Positions 21,310 through 31,020 of a stretch of DNA of 64,000 bases are shown piece after piece. The stretch covers positions 69,254,754-69,318,753 of the forward strand of contig OZ010586.1 in assembly GCA_963932145.1 (NCBI GenBank). Reading direction: 5' to 3'. The translations under genes were made by a program, and so were the position numbers. The notes below the pieces were generated by a model. That model was not told the DNA's origin, did no database searches, and was given only the letters and a program-made list of their open reading frames with translations. Position 1 is the stretch's first letter. Each line of letters starts with the position of its first letter. Origin of the DNA: Acanthosepion lycidas. Lineage: Eukaryota > Mollusca > Cephalopoda > Sepiida > Sepiidae.

Positions 21310-22570
21310 TTTTTTTATCATTTTGCTCTTAAGTAAGGTGATGATGCCACAAGGACACAGAGGGTTACAGGAAGTGAAAGAAAATGAGAAAACCTTAGTG
21401 AGTAGAGGTCAGGAATAGGACAATAAAGGAACTGGATTCCAGAAGACAGAAAGTGGGAATTGACATTGCATTTAAATTTTTGAAGATTGTAAATGGTAGG
21501 GAAGTAAGAAATCAGAAAGGAGTTCCACAGGTGAGAAGTATGAGGAAAGAAACTATTAGAATATACTATAATTTCTTGAAGATAATACATATTTTTTTTA
21601 CTGTAAATTACAGGTGATATTAGGTGTATGTATTATAAATAGGTTTAAACAAATTTTTTTTTTGTTATTGATTTATAATAAAAAAATACGTACTTCTTGT
21701 TCTAAAATAAGAAAGATATTATCCCAATTTTCATTTTAAATCCAACAATAATAATTGTAAGATTTTTTTGTCAATAAATTTATGTTTATCAGTAACCACA
21801 TTTTTTATTTGGTGAAAAAATTAAAAAAATCTATAAAAAGGCCGATTTCGAAGAAAAGAGGATATTAAGTTAACAATTTATTGAAATTTTCATCATCATC
21901 ATAACCACTTTCTATGATAGAATTAATATCTAAATCGTCATTAAACAAATTATTCAAAATATTATTTTTGTCCTCTTCAAAATTATCTTCAGTCTCTTCA
22001 TTCTCTTGCCAAAGGATGTCATCTTCAGAGCCATCCATGGCTGTCGTGAGACAACACTTCTTGAAACCTCTCTTCATAACATCCTCACTGATGGAATCCC
22101 AAGATTCCTGAATCCATTTTACAATAAGTTCAGGGTTGACAAAATGTCTTCGTAATTATTTTCTTGTTTTTTGTTTTTTTTGTTTTTTTTTTTTTTTGAC
22201 AAAATTTATAGATGCTTATTATACATAGGGATAGATATGTTTCTTAATTTTTGGATCCTTTGTTAGTGTGTGTATTATATATGGGTGCATATTATTTTCA
22301 AGAAATCATAGTAATATACAGTTGCATCGAGCTCGTTCAGCAGTAAAATGGTGTGACCTAACTGTCAATCTAGTACCATGCTTAAATTCATGTAATCAAA
22401 GTTATAAGGAGAATTATTGCCATGAAAATATTTGTAGAAAAGACAGAGGGAAGCTATGTCACTTCAGTGAGAAAGTCATTGAAAATGAGAGGTCACGATC
22501 GATTACATTACAAGCCCTTCTTTGGATTTTGTCAAGAATCTTGAGATAGAGACGAATGCCAGATCAGCTA
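21310..22570 (-). mobile_element. family A LINE 3' region, split by a pogo-like transposon
   Basis: To the right of the insertion the minus strand reads LHEFKHGTRLTVRSHHFTA and ARCNC. To the left it resumes with NSFFPHTSHLWNSFLIS, NLQKFKCNVNSHFLSS and the 3' tail. Removing 21566-22311 plus one TA restores the colinear order found in intact copies such as 48.6 kb. Upstream sequence up to ~22570 is degraded but still recognisable. Confidence 0.65.
21566..22311 (-). mobile_element. pogo-like (Tc1/mariner superfamily) DNA transposon remnant
   Basis: Inverted ends CTATAATTTCTTGAA and TTTCAAGAAATCATAG are flanked on both sides by TA, the superfamily's target duplication. The minus strand encodes SWDSISEDV-like text, then FKKCCLTTAMDGSEDDILW and an acidic tail (22077-21865). 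This matches the C-terminal tail of pogo/jerky-type transposases. The catalytic domain is deleted, leaving 746 bp. A sister copy in opposite orientation lies at 53966-54753. Confidence 0.75.
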
Positions 22571-23580
22571 TGTCAACAGTATTCAATGCACGGTGTGACG
22601 AATACAAGCTGACATATAACACCCATCCCCTTCCCACACCATTACCTAAATCACACACACGTAGGTGAAAGCTAAAAATAAATCCAACAGCAGCAGCACG
22701 CGAAAGCAGCAATGCAATTGGTCAAGAGCAGCCAATCAGCAAGCAGGAAATTAGGCACCAAAAAGGAAGAGACGCATATGGTGACTCTAGAAACTTAGTA
22801 GCAGGCCAGCCGTTGACAAGTGAAGTCACATCAGCTGCAAACTCCAAATAATAAGCTGAGACCACATGTTCCCCGAGGCAGAGAAACAAATCAGATTATT
22901 CCAGTATCGAGAATGTAAAATGGTTGCAACTCAAATATCGTCATCTTAAGGAGGAATCCTGAATTCAAACCCGAGGCAGAAGACATGATCCAGATCGAAA
23001 TCTAACCTCCAGTCATCAGAAAGAAATGCATATAAAAAGGGACGGTTATCGAAATCGTCTGCCAAATCACAAAATATCAGATAAGTTTCTAAACCCTATT
23101 CCTGATATTATAATAGCCTGCAACAATACAATAACATTATGTTCGTGCAAACACCATTACATATATAATATCAGATTATTAATATTATCCCATTACATAT
23201 GTTGAGTTCTGCATTCGTTATCGCTCATTTTTTCTCAACTTTGATTGGACGCAATATTTCATGCCATCCGTTTATATGTTATTGTCATTTGTTCCATTTT
23301 TGTGTTATTAAAAATATTATATTTATTAACATCGATTGTTTCATTTGTCTTTGGTCTACGGTCGGTGAATGTGTCATTTAGGGGATCCGGGAAAATTAAA
23401 TTCAGTTGAATCCTAATTGAATTAATATTTACTTTTTTTTTTTACTTTATCTATTCCGCCGATGATACGATAATACAAAGGAAGCAACCCTAACCCCTAG
23501 ACAAGAATCCTTTAACGGAACGTTAATTGAGAAATAAAAAGAAATATCATCGTGCAGGATATATTGATCCTAACCTGGCG
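22571..23580. other. unassigned, with one CCAAT-rich GC-richer patch
   Basis: At 22705-22740 'GCAATTGGTCAAGAGCAGCCAATCAGC' carries two opposed CCAAT boxes. Around them (22600-23050) the base composition is less AT-rich. This could be a promoter or an old LTR. No exon with a good donor was found next to it. Confidence 0.3.
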
Positions 23581-24130
23581 TTATCTATCCATACTATAAT
23601 AACGTTCCTGGGTGAATCTATGATAACTGACAGATGATAGATTTATAAATGTGCCAGATGGATTTTGCCGAGAAAAATTTTCTGGCACAAAATAGCAAAC
23701 CATTTTTCTTAGCAGTAAATGTAGTAATTGATTCAATATAGTCACTCCACTTGATGCCAGTGGAAAACATGAGCCCAAGAAGGTGTAGAGTGTTGATCTG
23801 GAGTAATGTCATCAGCCATGCTGATGTCAAGCAGAAAAGGTTCTTGGTGGTGATTAAATGAAAGCAGTTTTGTTTTGGAGGCGTTAGCATTTACAAGTCA
23901 TTCCTTGCCCCAATTAACCACTAATTGGAAGACAGAGTCCTGTAGGAACCCTGCATTAATATGAAATGAACTAGAAGCCTCTCCATTTAACATGACCTTC
24001 ATTACACAATTTATTACGAACGATTGGATTAGGCCAAATATTTGTCCAGAGATACTGTAGCTCTTGAGCTTGTGGAGGAGGCCAGCATACCAAACCCTGC
24101 CAACCACCTTATATCTAGGTCCACAGTCTA
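23581..24130 (-). mobile_element. family B LINE reverse transcriptase fragment
   Basis: The minus strand has GRVWYAGLLHKLKSYSISGQ, IQSFVINCVMKVMLNGE-SSSFHINAG, then after a break NANASKTKLLSF, HLLGLMFSTGIKWSDYIESI and HIYKSIICQ. These are the palm and thumb blocks of the RT that is also present, less degraded, at 63.6 kb. The block that should carry the YADD box has been lost. Confidence 0.7.
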
Positions 24131-24584
24131 AGCTTCACCGTTCTTATCTAAAGCTTGATAGACAAATTCAGTGGTGGCTGTTAACATATCAGCAATAGAC
24201 CTGGAGAAATGCAAGTGATATTGTTTATTCAAAAGGAGGTTGTGTGAAGTAAGATGCTGATTCAGCATCGATTAGTAATTATGTTTCTTGCATACATAGA
24301 ACTATTCATGTTTGTTTTAAGAATTGAAATGACTCATTAAGATTTCAACTGAAGTCTATAAAATTTCCACCAGCGTTAATGAGATGTAACTTTGAAAAGC
24401 TATGAAAATACCTCACAAAATGTTAGCTGTCAGGCAAAATATTTCAAATCGAGTCGAAATCTCATGCCAGGTCAAAAAAATAAGACTCTTTGTATTACAA
24501 AATGGAACTGAAAGTCTTTTGATTACTGAGAAAAATGAGCTTCATACATTGGCAAAATTAACAAGTTTTAATTTGATGATAAAG

Positions 24585-24750
24585 ATGTGCAGGCGATGTA
24601 ATGTTTAGTTGCTTGGAATGAGAAATCGGCAAAGTGATTTCGAATTCCAGTTAAGATCTTTACATTCACTTTCACTGAAATACCCTTGGGAAAGGTATGA
24701 ATCTATCTCTTCTCCTCCCAGCTATGGGTTATATAGCAGGGAAAGCTGGA
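24585..24750 (+). mobile_element. tRNA-like SINE sharing the tail of the 5S-tRNA SINE
   Basis: The head 'GGCGATGTAATGTTTAGTTGC' and a B-box-like 'GATTTCGAATTCC' are followed by 'AATACCCTTGGGAAAGGTATGAATC' and 'CTCCCAGCTATGGGTT'. The last two match the tail at 15905-15960. There is no 5S part in this copy. Confidence 0.6.
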
Positions 24751-25915
24751 TTCTCAAGTCATGATTGGCAACCATTATAGGAGAAAAACAACTTTGAATT
24801 CAAAACTGTATGGGGCTCAAGTGGGGCACATTCTTGAACTGTAACTAAGGTCCTCTCAGTCTAGTTGCAGTATAAACCACAGGCTGACTCTACTAGTGCT
24901 GATGAAACACAAATGGGCCTAAGCAGATGGGCATGCTTGGGAACAAACAGCCATGACAAAGATGAGAAATCACAGATTTACATTGTGCCTTCACGTCAAA
25001 ACAGCTCACAATGATAATAGAATGAAATTTCCACAATGTCACCATAAACTTGATATCAGTGCCAAGTATGGTAATGAGCCTGATGGTGCTTCTGAGCAAA
25101 GAGTGAAATTGAGGTTGATACCACAGAAATTATTCTGATTGTACTGTATAAAGTTCAACAGTGATGCTCTGTGAAGCACAGGCCTGATATTGATCCCAAA
25201 TACAGTATGGACCCCAAAATGCTGCTAGTCACTCTATAAAGCTATGTCTTTCTAAACTTGATAGGAATTTAAGACTTTTTGTGGGGAGGGGAAGGTTTTA
25301 AGTGAGGAAATATGCTTAATCCTCCAAAGCTGGAAGCACTCGAATCTGCTTGCAAGTTTAATACATTTATAGTCCCGGAGTGTCTGAATGCATCCGCAAT
25401 CAGGTAACACTGTATTTCAATACACAGATTCAATCTGTCACATGATGAAGTTGAGGCAACAGAAATGTACAACATTCTCAGAGTTGTTGATTTCCAAAAT
25501 CGTATCTCATAACCAGTAAATACCAAGAAGGCTAAATCTGGTATCATTTGAAAGAGAAATCAATTTACCTTCATATAAAATCCGTCTCTAAGATGATTTT
25601 CAACAGATTTTGAGATGTACCAATTTAATTTCATTAGCATCACATATTCAGATTATTCAACAATTCAGTCAGGACTCTAGCATCAATTAAAATCTCTTAA
25701 GGGATGATAGGGTTAGCATTGTTACCAAAACGGATCCAATATCAAAGATTGAAGATAATTGTGCAGTATATAGTGCCAACCAGGCTTGCAGTAAGTTAGA
25801 GATACAGATAAATTTGATCTCAAAAAGGAGCACAATAAACCTTTTATTATTAGTGGTGTAATGTTATCATTGTACAGACTAAGTACATGACTAAGTCTCT
25901 CATACATAAAATTAT
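24751..25915. other. no assignable feature
   Basis: Only short ORFs without motifs. The composition suggests old interspersed repeat, but no family was recognised. Confidence 0.35.
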
Positions 25916-26275
25916 CTGGCCTGGGTATGATGATAAACTACTTTTGACAGCAAGACTTCAGATCAGCAGTTTTTTGAGTAGCATGGAACCACCTCTTAAT
26001 TGTTATTGTTCTTGCATCTTCTCTGACACAGGGTGGTAGCATCTGTTAGGGTCTCAACTATGGGCAAATAGTTAACCCCCAAACTGAGGTCAAAACATTA
26101 TGAAAGTATAAAAATACATTTTTATAGTAAAAATGCCAGCAAGACATTTTCATAGTAAAAAAATTATCAGCAATACATTTTTGTAAAAGAAATTACTAAT
26201 ACTCCCAAGAAAATTAAATTTTGGCATTAAATGGCCCATAGGTTTTTGATATGCCACTAAACAAACAAAAGTAAA
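25916..26275 (+). repeat. dispersed repeat, second copy of the 4198-4620 family
   Basis: Same order of landmarks as the first copy, including 'GGAACCACCTCTTAATTG', 'TTAACCCCCAAAC', the internal 'TTACCAACAATACATTTTTATAGTA'-like units and the 'GATATGCCACTAAAC' end. It is shorter by about 60 bases. Confidence 0.6.
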
Positions 26276-26394
26276 ATTATTGTTTATTCAGCTCCAGACT
26301 TTGTCAGTATTGGTGAGTGGGTGTATGGCTTTTGGGGTTTTCTTCAAATGTGGATTTTTCTTATGAGGATATGAAAGACTTCTTTTTTTTTTTC

Positions 26395-26585
26395 TTTTGT
26401 TTTTTTTTTTCTCTCCCAGATTGGGTATTCATATATCTCCTTGTCACCTGGTTGTTCTGTATGTGCACATCCTAAGTGCAGTTGACTCAACCACCTGTTT
26501 ACCTGATGGGAGCTGTCACTGCTTTCCAGCTAACTTTGATCTTCAAAAAGTTAAATGCAATGTCAATCTCCTGTCATCTTAATTC
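26395..26585 (+). mobile_element. short family A LINE 3' fragment
   Basis: The last 60 bases encode CFPANFDLQKVKCNVNLLSS, the C-terminal end of family A. The first part, after a poly-T run at 26380-26410, is too degraded to align by eye. Confidence 0.5.
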
Positions 26586-26735
26586 TTCTTCTTTTATTGT
26601 GAATGGTTGGGAGAACATGAGGTAGGGGCTTTAGCAAAGAAAGAAAAACTGCTAAAAGCCACATTAGATAGGAAGTCGTGGAGAGCCATAATCATCTGTG
26701 TCCTGAAGGGATACAGCACATACAAGAAGAAGATT
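26586..26735 (+). mobile_element. RTE-like LINE 3' end
   Basis: Plus-strand translation gives EWLGEHEVGALAKKEKLLKA and DRKSWRAIIICVLKGYST. This is the C-terminal block of the endonuclease-reverse transcriptase LINEs seen at 42.6 and 50.0 kb. It abuts the family A fragment. Confidence 0.6.
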
Positions 26736-27419
26736 GTTTACTGGGAACATTGTTCTGGAGATAAGCAACAAATTGAATAAAACAATTGACTAAGTGGAAT
26801 AAAGCTAACTGACTAAAGCAGTGATGCAATCTTGTCACAATATTTTGGAAGTACATCTTGGACATGTTGAACAATTGGAGCAGAATGTTAATTATAGTTA
26901 GGTTGAATATAACTGTTTATAGAAGGCGGATCTAGCACAATAATAGGCGAGGTTATCTTATTTAAAAGATCAGTTGTTATTAGGTTTTCTTTCAGTTCAA
27001 TTGTTCTTACCGTTTATAACACTGTATCTGTGTTTATCAATTTAGTCATTTTTTTTTTTTATTGAAGTCATTTTGCTTCAGGACTGTGTACCTGCTAAAT
27101 GGTAGTCAAGCCTTACTGTTTTTGTCCTTGGCAAAATTCCAACAATGTTTTATTTTAAATTGTTCCTACATTATCTTCAGTTCTCTTTGTATTCTCAATG
27201 TAGACAATTGATTACCATTGTCAAAAAATTCTCAGATGCGTTATTGTCTGTGGTTTGTAAAGGTGTTCAGTAGCTTCTAATCCTCCATCTTTCACATTGC
27301 TCACTGACGTAATCTACATCATACTGAGCTGAATTCGCAATGCTGACTTTCTTAATTTGGGCAGTTTTATTAGGCAAAGTGATTTGCATACATAACAAGC
27401 TGGCCCATACAAATCAGCT
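26736..27419. other. no assignable feature
   Basis: AT-rich, with a T-run at 27050-27062. No motif-bearing ORF. Confidence 0.35.
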
Positions 27420-28010
27420 AGGCCATTTGTGTCTGTATGTTCACTCTTGTCAATAAGGCATTAACAAAAAATTCAAGTATGTCACAGTCGCTTCCTTTTA
27501 TGCTAATGAGGTACGTTGCTACTTGAGTCTTTACTTGCCAGGAGCTACCCAGTCCTGACTTGCTTGTCTTGACAGAGTTCAAAAGCCTTGTGGGTGATGA
27601 ATTATTTCCTACCCTACAACAGCCTTTACCACAGACAAACCATTGCAAGCCTTTCGCTACTCTATCATTATTTCCATGGTATGTATTCTGACAAGCTACA
27701 TTCTTTAGTAAGACCATCCTTGACCTTTACAACTAGGACAACATACACGAGAGTGAATCATTCCTATTCCCTTCATATTCATATAGTAAGAAGTGCCATT
27801 CAGACAGCATCTTTCGAATAACTGCTGCACTGAAGAACAGACTCCTGGCAGGATGTTTTCCCAATCACGCCAATCTTGACCTCTTCAAGTTTAGGGCTAA
27901 CTATTATATTCTCTGCATAGCCCCATGAACTTCACTTACCTCTTCTTACACTCATACAACACCACACTGTAACCCTCTGTCTTGAGTTACTCTTGGGCTT
28001 TGTATTAGGT
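27420..28010 (+). mobile_element. family B LINE, C-terminal coding end
   Basis: The plus strand encodes ATLSLFPWYVF, TYTRVNHSYSLHIHIVRSAIQ, ITAALKNRLLAGCFPNHANL and LFKFRANYYI. These follow the order of the RT C-terminus (SLFYRYFHG..., FFPRTAALWNRLPRGCFP...). Frameshifts occur at least three times. Confidence 0.65.
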
Positions 28011-28017
28011 AAACAAT

Positions 28018-28039
28018 AGAGTCTCTGTGTGTGTGTGTG

Positions 28040-28083
<44 letters not shown>

Positions 28084-28085
28084 TA
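28018..28085. repeat. (GT)n(AT)n(AC)n microsatellite, self-complementary
   Basis: The tract runs GT, then AT, then AC, so its outer parts can pair with one another. Confidence 0.9.
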
Positions 28086-28245
28086 CAAGTTTCATTAAAA
28101 ATGATCAATAAGGTACTGCAGTTGAGTTTTTTATTTAATTTTTCTTGTGTTATAATGTTAGAATTTTCTTCTTTTCTGGACATGAAGTATGTAAAAACTT
28201 AAAATTTAATTGCAGTATCTTGTCAGTCATTTTTAATGAAACTTG
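28086..28245. mobile_element. TA-flanked MITE, 160 bp
   Basis: A perfect 19-bp inverted end (CAAGTTTCATTAAAAATGA at 28086-28104; complement at 28227-28245) is flanked by TA on both sides. The homology between the arms continues imperfectly to about 50 bp ('GGTACTGCAGTTGAGTTTT' against 'AGATACTGCAATTAAATTTT'). No coding capacity. The target site and structure fit the Tc1/mariner superfamily. Confidence 0.75.
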
Positions 28246-28274
28246 TATAAAAGAGGGATTGCTGCCCAAATACA

Positions 28275-28276
28275 CG

Positions 28277-28324
<48 letters not shown>

Positions 28325-28326
28325 CG
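28275..28326. repeat. (AT)n microsatellite bounded by CGCTAT/ATAGCG
   Basis: A run of over 40 bases of AT, closed on both sides by complementary GC-containing ends. It abuts the 5' side of the hammerhead-bearing SINE. Confidence 0.9.
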
Positions 28327-28549
28327 AGACTCTTCGCAAGCCGAATTGAGTCACTGTCGGTCACTGGGCGTGTTTCCAAAAATAAATACGCTAAAAATCC
28401 ACCTTCATCCCGACCGTGCGCCGACAGCTTAGTGGTAGAATATCCGCCTGATACCAATTCAGTCGGGTTTCGATCTTAGCTAGAGGCAACCGGATGTCTA
28501 GCCGCACTGATGAGCTGTGATACAGCGAAACAGTCTGTCTGTGGATGAC

Positions 28550-28551
<2 letters not shown>
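28327..28551 (+). mobile_element. tRNA-Gly-like SINE ending in a hammerhead ribozyme
   Basis: A tRNA-like unit spans about 28419-28488. 'CAGCTTAGTGGTAGAATATC' and 'CCGCCTGATACC' resemble the D and anticodon arms of tRNA-Gly, and 'GGGTTTCGATC' the B box. Directly downstream is the hammerhead motif (28494-28551). The part upstream of the tRNA unit (28327-28418) is unassigned. The element is bracketed by (AT)n tracts, so its borders cannot be fixed from a target duplication. Confidence 0.7.
28494..28551 (+). ncRNA. type I hammerhead ribozyme motif
   Basis: All conserved core bases are present: CTGATGA (28507-28513), GAA (28527-28529) and the cleavage triplet GTC (28537-28539). Stem II is GCTGT/ACAGC with loop GAT. 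Stem III is ACA/TGT with triloop GTC. Stem I is CCGCA/TGTGG with one G-U pair, then an internal loop (TAG against AT), then ATGTC/GACAT. Predicted cleavage follows C28539. The internal loop in stem I is where natural hammerheads make their loop-loop contact. Very short stem III is typical of metazoan retroelement-linked hammerheads. No activity is shown by sequence alone. Confidence 0.85.

Positions 28552-28585
<34 letters not shown>
28552..28585. repeat. (AT)n microsatellite at the 3' side of the SINE
   Basis: A pure AT dinucleotide run directly after the hammerhead's last paired base. Confidence 0.9.
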
Positions 28586-28589
<4 letters not shown>

Positions 28590-29370
28590 TTGTTGCACAA
28601 TGATTCTCTTTAGACTTGTAATTTGGTTGTTTAAATCACATTATTTTTACTCATCGGTCTCTTCATAATTTTTTATTCCATCTATTGGTTTATATTATTC
28701 TCATATTTTATAAGTTATCTTTTCTCAATTTACCTGTTGTATACTGACATTGCTTGCCTCAAGGATCAAGCACATGACTTCCAGATGAGACAGTTGACTT
28801 GCCCTATTTTATGTTGAATTTTTCAGCCTTCAAAGGTTAAAATACTCTTCTTTTTTTTTTTATTTATATGGTATTCACTCCATACAGATATATAGTGTAA
28901 ATAGAACTATTGTATCCTATATACAGGTAGCTGTAGTCTTTAGTTACAGAACCATTTTATAAAATGTACATTGTTATTTGTCTGATCAAATTAGAAATAG
29001 ATTTGATAACATGTTTAATGATCTCACTGCATCTATAAGAATAATCATGTCACTTGTCTTATGAAGTAAGCAGATAGTCAAGCAGGGAACCACAAAATAA
29101 AATGTTGGAGAGCTTAATCAAACATTATTTTTTAAAAAATCTGATTCTATATTTTCTTTATCTCAAAAAATGAACATTTTTTATGGTCTTTTATCCTTCT
29201 GTAAACATTGTGTTTACTTTTCATAAGTCCTCATTTTCTGGAATGAGACTTATAGAATTTTTTAGCATATATGATTTCTATAAAGATTTTAGAAGATAAT
29301 GTTTAAAAAAAAACGAAAATAAAGTTTCCTGATTTATTTTAAAAATTAAGAGTAGAAATGATTTTAGACA
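28586..29370. other. no assignable feature
   Basis: AT-rich, with a T-run at 28852-28862. No motif-bearing ORF. Confidence 0.35.
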
Positions 29371-30105
29371 GTTATAACATCAATAATGTTGATTATGATG
29401 ATTATAAGCACTTTCAGTCCCACTAGGAAATACTTGGAGGAAAACTAATCCAGCAGAGAGTTTGAAGAAATCTCAAAAAGTTATTACCAAGATGGCCTGA
29501 TTTCATATAGATCAGAGAGAGACAAAAAGGCAAAAACCAGAATAGAAAAGAATTTTAACAGATTCCATGGTGCCAGAAATTTACCAACTTTAAAAAGAGG
29601 AGATAGAGTTAGAATAAAATTAGATAAAGAGAAATATTGGAACACTGAAGAAATGATTAAGTCATCAGACACTGACGACGGGTCGTATATTGTGAGAACT
29701 AATCAAGAGGATTATGTTTTGAAAATAGACTTTTGAGAAATAAACCAATTACTGATCATTACAAGGATCTTCAAAGAAATAATAATACAAGAGAGAGTAC
29801 TGGAAAAACAAGGCAAAGACGAAAAATACAAATTGCAAAATATCTGTTTGATATCAGAAAGGGAATGAGTTATCGCCCTTGGACTGTAACCAAAGCAAAT
29901 TTTGATTTGTAACTATTTATCTTGTAATTTATAAAAGTTAGAAATAAATTAACGAAGAAAATAAATTACCATAGGAAGTGGGATGTTATAGCAACATCAA
30001 TAATGTTGATTATGATGATTGTAAGCACTTCCAGTCCCACTAGGAAATACTTGGAGAAAGATGGATCCAGCAAGGAATTTGAATAAATAAATTTAGTTTA
30101 CCATG
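29371..30105 (+). mobile_element. miniature LTR element with a Gypsy integrase tail
   Basis: Two direct repeats of about 100-120 bp (29371-29489 and 29984-30105) share 'AACATCAATAATGTTGATTATGATGATT' and 'AGTCCCACTAGGAAATACTTGGAG'. Between them lies a ~490-bp fragment of pol. A purine-rich tract, GGAAGTGGGA (about 29973-29983), sits directly before the second repeat, which starts TGTTATAG as an LTR should. Very short LTRs are usual in Mag-type Gypsy elements. Nearly all of gag and pol is missing. Confidence 0.65.
29490..29915 (+). pseudogene. Gypsy integrase C-terminal remnant
   Basis: The plus strand encodes FHGARNLPTLKRGDRVRIKL, then DKEKYWNTEEMIKSSDTDDG and SYIVRTNQEDYVLK, the shape of the C-terminal domain that follows the integrase core in Mag-like Gypsy Pol. 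The frame shifts after VLKIDF and continues in another frame. Confidence 0.65.
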
Positions 30106-30901
30106 TCTTATGTCGTCTTTGTGTTGCTTTGACTTATCAGTGGCCAGTCTCATATATCTTTCTACCCTAAGCCCAGTGGAATATAAACAAATGATACATC
30201 TCTCACTAGCATTGTCACAGATTGAGGCCAAGAGGGCAAATATAGGCTGGTTTAGTTTTCAGTTTAACAAAGATGGAGTGGCTTCAAGCCACCCACCCCA
30301 TCACCATAGAGGATTGTTATATTATTTGATTATTAAACAGTGGTATCCTCTCAAACAGAATAATGGCAATATTACCAGTTTCCTTATCAGGAAGCAGTTG
30401 CCATTCGTTGACAAAGCAGCCATTGGTTGAAACATATAAAAAATCTTTTTCGTAAAACAATTTTTCAGGAAAACAGGTTTCTCAAGTCCAGTATCAGTTA
30501 TCACTTTTTCCAGTACTGATGAGGGTTTCCTTCCTAACCTTTTATTGGAAGTAGTGTGGAATGTCAGCATTATGTTATTATTTTCTCTTTGAGTTACACA
30601 TGGTATCCATTTTAGTTGTTGCTGCTGTTGAAAATACTCAAGTGACATTTCTGTTATTTTGGTACAGTTCTTTCTTTGTGATTCAGTAGCACCAGTTTGC
30701 AAGTTTGAAAGAAAGACAGTACTCTCTAAGACCAACCAACTCACTACCTATTCACTCAAACTATATTTAATCATTGATCTTAGAAAGCGATTGTATACAG
30801 CTAACAGTTTCGATATTTCTGAATGTGTTTGTCATCATGCATGACATCCAGATTTCCATGAATCATTCTCTAGCTCAAAATTTCCCTTTATATTCATCAA
30901 T
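30106..30901. other. unassigned, one 140-codon minus-strand ORF
   Basis: The ORF at 30744-30322 contains a short Gln run (YFQQQQQLKW) and no domain I recognise. The plus strand is open for 106 codons over part of it. Nothing flanking suggests an exon. Confidence 0.3.
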
Positions 30902-31020
30902 AGCTTATGGTCATATCACATTGAAACACCAGTTCTTGTCTGATCACCAAAGTTAAGCAACATTTATCCTGGTCAGTATCTAGATGAGTGACTGCTTGTA
31001 TTCTATATGACAGAAGTCCT
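30902..31020 (+). mobile_element. 5S rRNA-like SINE fragment
   Basis: 'GCTTATGGTCATATCACATTGAA', 'CCAGTTCTTGTCTGATCACC', 'AAGTTAAGCAACATTTATCC' and 'TGGTCAGTATCTAGATGAGTG' follow the 5S rRNA in order over about 115 bases, more diverged than the copy at 15.7 kb. No tRNA-like part follows; LINE sequence begins instead. Confidence 0.7.

Noticed and set aside
26293..26313. Possible 21-nt micro-exon (TTTATTCAG ... GTGAGT)
   Set aside because: It lies at the edge of a dispersed repeat and its codons do not fit the IFT74 N-terminus or its required entry phase.
28018..28085. Hairpin-forming (GT)n(AT)n(AC)n tract as a regulatory element
   Set aside because: It is explained as a compound microsatellite; nothing else supports function.
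30322..30744. 140-codon minus-strand ORF as a gene
   Set aside because: No domain, no splice or promoter context, and the opposite strand is equally open over part of it.
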